From NCBI GenBank assembly GCA_009922405.1, contig RFVZ01000082.1, positions 1 through 10,003 of the forward strand: a stretch of DNA of 10,003 nucleotides, read 5' to 3'. The notes under the pieces were generated by a model that saw nothing but the letters and a program-made list of their open reading frames with translations, had not been told where the DNA came from and searched no databases. Source of the stretch: Betaproteobacteria bacterium (lineage in GTDB: Bacteria > Pseudomonadota > Gammaproteobacteria > Burkholderiales > Burkholderiaceae_E). The translations under genes and the position numbers were made by a program. Positions 5,545-10,003 of the stretch are shown here, piece by piece; the first letter of the stretch is position 1; each line of letters starts with the position of its first letter.

Positions 5545-8500
5545 TCATGCCCCTGATGCGTCGTTAGAGCCTCGAAGTGCCCGCGCAAGCACTTGCGCCA
5601 CATGGAGCGCTTCGCGTGGTGTGCCATTCGAAATTTGATGACGGCAACTCGTCCCATCGGCAACAATCAGCGTGTCGGGGGCCGCATCACGCACGGCCGG
5701 TAGAAGATCCAGTTCAGCCATCGCGCGCGAAGTGCCCGCATGTTCTTTTTCATAGCCAAACGCACCGGCCATGCCGCAACACGAACTCGTGATTGCATCG
5801 ACCTGAAGACCTGGGATCAGGCGCAAAGCTTCTAAGACCGCGTCAAAGGCGCCGAATGCTTTTTGATGGCAGTGGCCGTGCACAAGGGCTCGGGTCTGCG
5901 GGAGTGCTTTGAGGGTTAATGGGTGATTGCGTTGATGCGCGAGCAGCCATTCTTCGAACAAAAACGCACTGCCCGCCAGTTGTTGAGCGAGCGCCCGCAA
6001 CCGATCGCCATCGGCCTCCTGATCCCAGCGGTGGACCAGAAACTCATCGCGCAACGTTAGCAGGCAAGAGGGCTCGAGACCAACCACCACGGCCCCATTT
6101 TCCAACGCCGGTGCGAGCGCCCGCAGTGTTCGGGCTGCCTCGTTGCGCGCTTCTGCCACAAGGCCCGCGGCCAAAAACGTCCGTCCACAGCAGAGAGGGC
6201 GGGTTTCAGACGCGGGTTTCGAGACTTGAACGACGCACCCCGAAGCTTCCAATACGGTCCGTGCGTCCGCAAGAATTTCCGGATCGAAATGATTATTAAA
6301 CGTATCAGCCCAAAGAATAATTTGAGTGGTCTCGACTGTTTTGGGATCTGCAGGTGCGCCGATCGGGGCTAGATGGGAAGCGCTAAACGGCTGCGCTGCC
6401 CAGGTCGGCAGGGGCGTTTGGGCGTTCAATCCGAGCCAGCGCTCGGTGAGGCGGGCGAGTGCAGGGATGCGGTTGCGTATGCGAATGAGCGCTGTGGCGA
6501 GCGGTGCAATCCGACTGAGCGTTCCCGCGTAATGCGGCAAAAAGGCAAACAACCGATCGCGCACGCTCAGGCCATGGCGCTGAGTCCACTGCTGGCGAAA
6601 TTCGATTTTCATCTTCGCCATGTCGACGCCGGTTGGGCATTCGCGCCGACAGGCCTTGCACGACACACACAGGCTCATGGTCTGGGCCATGCGCTCCGAG
6701 GTCATCGCGTCATCACCCAGGTGCCCATCGAGGGCCTGACGCAGGGTGTTGGCGCGACCGCGGGTGAGATGTTGCTCATCACGCGTGACTCTGAAACTCG
6801 GGCACATGGTACCGGCATCAAATTTCCGGCAATGGCCGTTGTTGTTGCACATCTCGACGGCTTTGGCGAATCCGAGCGTGGGATCGCCGCCCGTACCCAG
6901 GGGGCTCAGCAGCACGGTGCCGTCAACACGTCCACCTGTCCGCGCGGCAGCCGCGGGCAGCTGGTCACGAGGAATTGAAGGGTCGCTGCTGACGTTCCAG
7001 GCTGACCAGTCAAGGCTGGGGCTGAAGGCGAGCGGTGGGGTTGCTGCCGGAGCAACCCGAAATAGCGACTCGTCGTCCATTTTTGATCCCCGGACAATCT
7101 TGCCGGGATTCAGCAGCCCAGTGGGGTCGAAGGCATCCTTGACGGCCTCAAATGCGCGGGTGAGCTCAGCACCAAATTGCCAGCCAACCCATTCGGTGCG
7201 GACCAGACCATCCCCATGTTCGCCACTGAAGGCGCCTTTGAACCGGCGCACCAATACGCTGGCCTCCTCGGCAATGGCGCGCATCTTGGTGCTCTCGCCA
7301 CGGCGCAGGTCGAGGATCGGGCGCACATGCAGGGTGCCAACCGAGGCGTGTGCGTACCAGGTTCCCTGCGTGCCGTGGCGTTCGAAACACGCGGTCAATT
7401 CAGCGGTGTACTCGGCCAGATGCTCCAGGGGTACTGCACAATCTTCGATGAACGAGATGGGTTTGCCGCCGCCCTTCATCGACATCATGAGGTTCAGCCC
7501 GGCCTTGCGAACCTCCCACAACATTTTTTGGGCGCGTTCGTCTGGCATCTCAACGACCGATCCGGGCAACCCCAGATCACTCATGCAGATAACGAGTCGA
7601 GCCAGCGCGGCGAGCTGTTGGTCAGTTGATTCGCCGGCGAATTCGACCAGCAGAATGGCCTGAGTTTCGTTGCCGAGGAGCGCCCTTTCGATCACTGGAC
7701 GAAACGCCGGATTCGCCAATGCGAGGTCGATCATGGTTCGATCCACCAGTTCGACCGCCGTCGGCCCGAGCCGGACGATTTCGGCGGTGCACTCCATCGC
7801 CTGCTGGAAACTCGGGAAATTCACCACGCCCAGCACGCGCGCCTGGGGTAGCGGGGATAGATGCAGATGAAGCCTTCGCGAAACCGCCAAAGTCCCTTCG
7901 CTACCCACCAGGAGTTGCGCGAAATTCAGCGACCCAGGCTCTGCAATGTGGGTCCAGTAAGGTCGTTCGGCAATCGATGGCTGCTTGTTCAGCGTCGCCA
8001 GAATATCCAGGTTATAGCCGCCAACACGACGCAAAATGCGCGGCCAATGGCGTTGCATGGCGTCCTGTGCGCCATGCCCGATCTCGTAAAGGCGCGTGAT
8101 GAGTTCGCGCGCGCGCTGGCTACCGATCTGCATCGCTCCCGGGCGGCCATCGCCGCGCTCGAACTCGCCAAAAAACTGATGCGTTCCATCGGCCAGAATT
8201 GCATCGATTCCGAGAACGTGATGAACCATGTTGCCGTAGGCCAGTGAACGGCTACCGCAAGAGTTGTTTCCTGCCATGCCGCCGAGGGTGGCTTGTGCGC
8301 TGGTCGAAATGTCGATCGGGTACCAGAGGCCGTGTGGCCGCAACCGGGCGTTCAGGGCGTCTAAAGTGATCCCGGGCTGGACCTCGACGCGGGCCGTCTC
8401 GGTTTCCAGATTGATCACATTGCGCAGAAACTTACTGCAATCGACCACGAGACCTGCGCCGACCGTTTGACCGCACTGTGAGGTCCCGGCGCCGCGGGTT

Positions 8501-8757
8501 AGGATTGCGACCTGATGCTCGCGCGCGATGTCGACAATGGTGGTTAGATCTTCTTCGGTCTGCGGGACAACAACCCCAATCGGCCTGACCTGATAAATCG
8601 ACGCATCGGTTGCATAGCGCGCTCGACTGAACGCATCAAAATGCACTTCCCCCGCGAGTTCCCGCTTGAGATGCTTGGCCAGATCGCCGCGCGCCATCGA
8701 GCGGTCGACCACGGACGACAGAAAAACGCGGCGGGGTGGAGGAGCATTCATGGGCAT
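5545..8757 (-). CDS. Fused FAD and Fe-S 2-hydroxyacid dehydrogenase (YdiJ / GlcD-GlcF type)
   Basis: The product has 1,070 residues from the ATG at 8757. Domains in order: an FAD-binding PCMH/GlcD domain (about 57-240) with RGAGTS (88-93) and TLGGMAGNNSCGS (157-169); an FAD-oxidase C-terminal domain with H470-ASVGTL-H477 and E513-HG, the likely metal and active-site residues of D-2-hydroxyacid dehydrogenases; Fe-S ligands C637, C643, C652, C697, C700, C703 and C707 (before P); then two cysteine-rich CCG motifs, C856-C857-G and C993-C994-G, as in GlcF and heterodisulfide reductase subunits. The layout and length match E. coli YdiJ (about 1,018 residues, a D-2-hydroxyglutarate dehydrogenase). 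It oxidises a D-2-hydroxyacid to a 2-oxoacid; the electron acceptor is probably the respiratory chain. The substrate is not settled by sequence: the neighbouring aminotransferase suggests glycolate or another small hydroxyacid. ATGs at 8757 and 8751 are both possible, neither with a clear Shine-Dalgarno. The longer frame to 9033 would overlap the divergent gene by 177 bp and was not used. Confidence 0.92.
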   Translation of the reverse strand: MPMNAPPPRRVFLSSVVDRSMARGDLAKHLKRELAGEVHFDAFSRARYATDASIYQVRPIGVVVPQTEEDLTTIVDIAREHQVAILTRGAGTSQCGQTVGAGLVVDCSKFLRNVINLETETARVEVQPGITLDALNARLRPHGLWYPIDISTSAQATLGGMAGNNSCGSRSLAYGNMVHHVLGIDAILADGTHQFFGEFERGDGRPGAMQIGSQRARELITRLYEIGHGAQDAMQRHWPRILRRVGGYNLDILATLNKQPSIAERPYWTHIAEPGSLNFAQLLVGSEGTLAVSRRLHLHLSPLPQARVLGVVNFPSFQQAMECTAEIVRLGPTAVELVDRTMIDLALANPAFRPVIERALLGNETQAILLVEFAGESTDQQLAALARLVICMSDLGLPGSVVEMPDERAQKMLWEVRKAGLNLMMSMKGGGKPISFIEDCAVPLEHLAEYTAELTACFERHGTQGTWYAHASVGTLHVRPILDLRRGESTKMRAIAEEASVLVRRFKGAFSGEHGDGLVRTEWVGWQFGAELTRAFEAVKDAFDPTGLLNPGKIVRGSKMDDESLFRVAPAATPPLAFSPSLDWSAWNVSSDPSIPRDQLPAAAARTGGRVDGTVLLSPLGTGGDPTLGFAKAVEMCNNNGHCRKFDAGTMCPSFRVTRDEQHLTRGRANTLRQALDGHLGDDAMTSERMAQTMSLCVSCKACRRECPTGVDMAKMKIEFRQQWTQRHGLSVRDRLFAFLPHYAGTLSRIAPLATALIRIRNRIPALARLTERWLGLNAQTPLPTWAAQPFSASHLAPIGAPADPKTVETTQIILWADTFNNHFDPEILADARTVLEASGCVVQVSKPASETRPLCCGRTFLAAGLVAEARNEAARTLRALAPALENGAVVVGLEPSCLLTLRDEFLVHRWDQEADGDRLRALAQQLAGSAFLFEEWLLAHQRNHPLTLKALPQTRALVHGHCHQKAFGAFDAVLEALRLIPGLQVDAITSSCCGMAGAFGYEKEHAGTSRAMAELDLLPAVRDAAPDTLIVADGTSCRHQISNGTPREALHVAQVLARALRGSNDASGA

Positions 8758-8776
8758 CAATCGGTTAGGCTGACGA

Positions 8777-8782
8777 TATATT
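8777..8782 (+). promoter_or_regulatory. Candidate -10 element in the divergent gap before the aminotransferase gene
   Basis: TATATT matches TATAAT at five of six positions and is the only AT-rich core in the first half of the gap. It would give a leader of about 70 nt for the plus-strand gene. No convincing -35 is seen at 16-18 bp. The same bases read TATATC (four of six) on the minus strand and could instead serve the dehydrogenase gene. Confidence 0.25.
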
Positions 8783-8829
8783 GTGCCCGTGCAGGGCTGG
8801 TGGCCCCGGTTTGGCCCCTCGTTGGTTTC

Positions 8830-8849
8830 TTTTTTGGTTTTTTTTGGAG
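8830..8849 (+). promoter_or_regulatory. U-rich leader and Shine-Dalgarno of the aminotransferase gene
   Basis: T6 (8830-8835), GG and T8 (8838-8845) run straight into GGAG (8846-8849), 7 nt before the ATG at 8857. GGAG is a good ribosome-binding site and fixes the start. U-rich stretches just upstream of such sites are known to bind ribosomal protein S1 and raise initiation; that role is inferred here. Confidence 0.6.
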
Positions 8850-8856
8850 TGGTTGA

Positions 8857-10003
8857 ATGTCCAAGCGTCACCCGGCCGGGCGGCATTTTTTGCAAATCCC
8901 AGGCCCATCTCCCATTCCTGACCGCATTTTGCGCGCGACCAACCGCCAGGTGATCGATCACCGCGGCCCAGAATTCGCCACCCTTGGTTTGACAGTTCTG
9001 GCCGGTATGCAGCGGATCTTCCAGACCCGTCATCCGGTCATCATTTATCCCTCATCAGGGACTGGTGCCTGGGAAGCGGCTTTGGTAAACACGTGTTCAC
9101 CGGGCGATCGCGTGCTGATGGTCGAAACAGGTCATTTTGCGATCCTTTGGAAGAAGATCGCTGAACGTTTAGGGCTGTTGCCCGAGTTCATTCCCGGGGA
9201 CTGGCGTCACGCGATCGACCCAGCTCAGATTGCGCAACATCTTGCTGCAGATAGCGCCCACACCATCCGCGCCGTTGCGTGCGTTCATAACGAGACCGCG
9301 ACCGGAATCACCAGTGATATCCAGGCGATCCGAGCCGCGATTGATTCCGTGGGCCATCCTGCCTTGTTAATGGTTGACACGATTTCGGGCCTGGGGGCGA
9401 TGCCTTATCAGCACGACGCATGGGGCGTGGATGTGAGCATCGCGGGATCGCAAAAGGGACTCATGATGCCGTCGGGCCTCTCGTTTCATGCGCTGAGTCC
9501 AAAGGCTCTCGAAGCGTCCAAGTCAGCTCGGCTGCCCCGTGGTTATTGGGCCTGGGACGAGATTCTGGCGGCCAATGTGCGCGGGTTTTGGCCTTCAACG
9601 CCATCGACGAACTTGTTCTTCGGGCTCGTCGAGGCAATACAGATGCTGGAAGAAGAGGGGTTGGAGCAGGTGTTCGCCCGCCACGTCCGTCATGCCGCCG
9701 CGACTCGCGCTGCAGTCGCCCGATGGCACCTCGAAGTGCTTTGTCAGGATCCTGCTTGCCACAGCCCGGTTGTGACTGCGGTACTGATGCCGGAGGCTCA
9801 CGACGCGGATCGTTTACGCCAGATCGCTCTTGAGCATTTTGATCTCTCGCTCGGCATGGGACTTTCAAAAATGGCCGGTCGCGTTTTCCGGATCGGACAT
9901 CTCGGCGATATCAACGACCTGACCTTGATTGGCGCGCTGGCCGGGGTCGAGATGGCGCTTGGTTTGGCCGGTGTGCCGCATGAACGCGGCGGTGTGCAGG
10001 TGG
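8857..10003 (+). CDS. Serine-glyoxylate aminotransferase-like class V PLP enzyme (C-terminus off window)
   Basis: The frame is open from the ATG at 8857 to the window end (382 complete codons), nearly the full length of this family (about 390-420 residues). Seen: LQIPGPSPIPDRILRA (12-27), the SSGTGAWEAAL phosphate-binding region (66-76), VHNETATG, D174 in VDTISGLG (pairs with the cofactor nitrogen) and the PLP lysine K200 in AGSQKGLM, with RIGHLGD near the C-terminus. These match Hyphomicrobium SgaA as I recall it. The known reaction moves the amino group of serine to glyoxylate, giving glycine and hydroxypyruvate; relatives use alanine or aspartate. The enzyme is cytoplasmic. It is divergent from a hydroxyacid dehydrogenase that could supply its 2-oxoacid. 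A 2-aminoethylphosphonate transaminase (PhnW, same fold) is less likely: the N-terminal and HNETATG motifs are of the serine-glyoxylate type. Confidence 0.88.
   Translation, partial: MSKRHPAGRHFLQIPGPSPIPDRILRATNRQVIDHRGPEFATLGLTVLAGMQRIFQTRHPVIIYPSSGTGAWEAALVNTCSPGDRVLMVETGHFAILWKKIAERLGLLPEFIPGDWRHAIDPAQIAQHLAADSAHTIRAVACVHNETATGITSDIQAIRAAIDSVGHPALLMVDTISGLGAMPYQHDAWGVDVSIAGSQKGLMMPSGLSFHALSPKALEASKSARLPRGYWAWDEILAANVRGFWPSTPSTNLFFGLVEAIQMLEEEGLEQVFARHVRHAAATRAAVARWHLEVLCQDPACHSPVVTAVLMPEAHDADRLRQIALEHFDLSLGMGLSKMAGRVFRIGHLGDINDLTLIGALAGVEMALGLAGVPHERGGVQV

Noticed and set aside
5530..5553. Bidirectional terminator between phnE and the convergent dehydrogenase
   Set aside because: Only a 4-bp GGGC/GCCC pairing and a short AAAGCTTT palindrome are present, with no strong stem followed by a T-run.
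6746..7663. 305-codon open frame on the plus strand
   Set aside because: It lies wholly antisense to the conserved dehydrogenase gene, is rich in Ser, Arg and Pro, and has no recognisable motif. It is a shadow frame typical of GC-rich DNA.
8758..9033. Longer start for the dehydrogenase at 9033
   Set aside because: It would add 92 residues with no family likeness and overlap the divergent aminotransferase gene by 177 bp.
8857..10003. Aminotransferase as PhnW (2-aminoethylphosphonate transaminase) linked to phnCDE
   Set aside because: The motifs fit serine-glyoxylate aminotransferases better, and the gene is more than 3 kb from phnE, beyond an unrelated convergent gene.

Overview
The window has the density, codon bias and gene families of a proteobacterial chromosome, most likely a beta- or gammaproteobacterium. 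It is moderately GC-rich and compact, uses ATG, GTG and TTG starts, and has a PhoB-type Pho box. Nothing in it points to a phage, plasmid, insertion sequence, CRISPR array or RNA gene. No gene shows a frameshift. The two outermost genes run off the window.

Layout. Positions 1-2397 (minus) hold most of a large GltD-like FAD/NAD(P) oxidoreductase with two Fe-S motifs, cut at its C-terminus. It lies directly downstream of fdxA (2437-2760, minus), a seven-iron ferredoxin, and the two look like one transcription unit. Divergent from them is a phosphonate-type ABC importer on the plus strand: phnC (2900-3751), phnD (3748-4731) and phnE (4735-5529), tightly coupled. A Pho box with an 11-bp period lies in the 139-bp gap between fdxA and phnC. 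Convergent with phnE, 15 bp away, is a long minus-strand gene (5545-8757) for a fused FAD plus Fe-S 2-hydroxyacid dehydrogenase of the YdiJ/GlcD-GlcF type. A gap of about 100 bp then separates it from a divergent serine-glyoxylate aminotransferase-like gene (8857 to the end, plus).

Function. Three modules sit side by side. The first is a ferredoxin/flavoprotein electron-transfer pair of unknown substrate. The second is a phosphate-starvation-type importer for phosphonates or related reduced phosphorus compounds, with no degradation genes in view. The third is a C2/C3 hydroxy- and keto-acid module, in which the dehydrogenase could make a 2-oxoacid such as glyoxylate that the aminotransferase would use. 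Links between the modules are inference.

The most unusual signals are at the DNA and RNA level. A 14-bp hairpin built on C8/G8 runs lies just inside phnE. Three tetrapeptide-type low-complexity segments, two of them clear 12-bp tandem repeats, lie inside the flavoprotein gene. A Pho box overlaps a small inverted repeat between fdxA and phnC. I found no clearly new multi-gene system.
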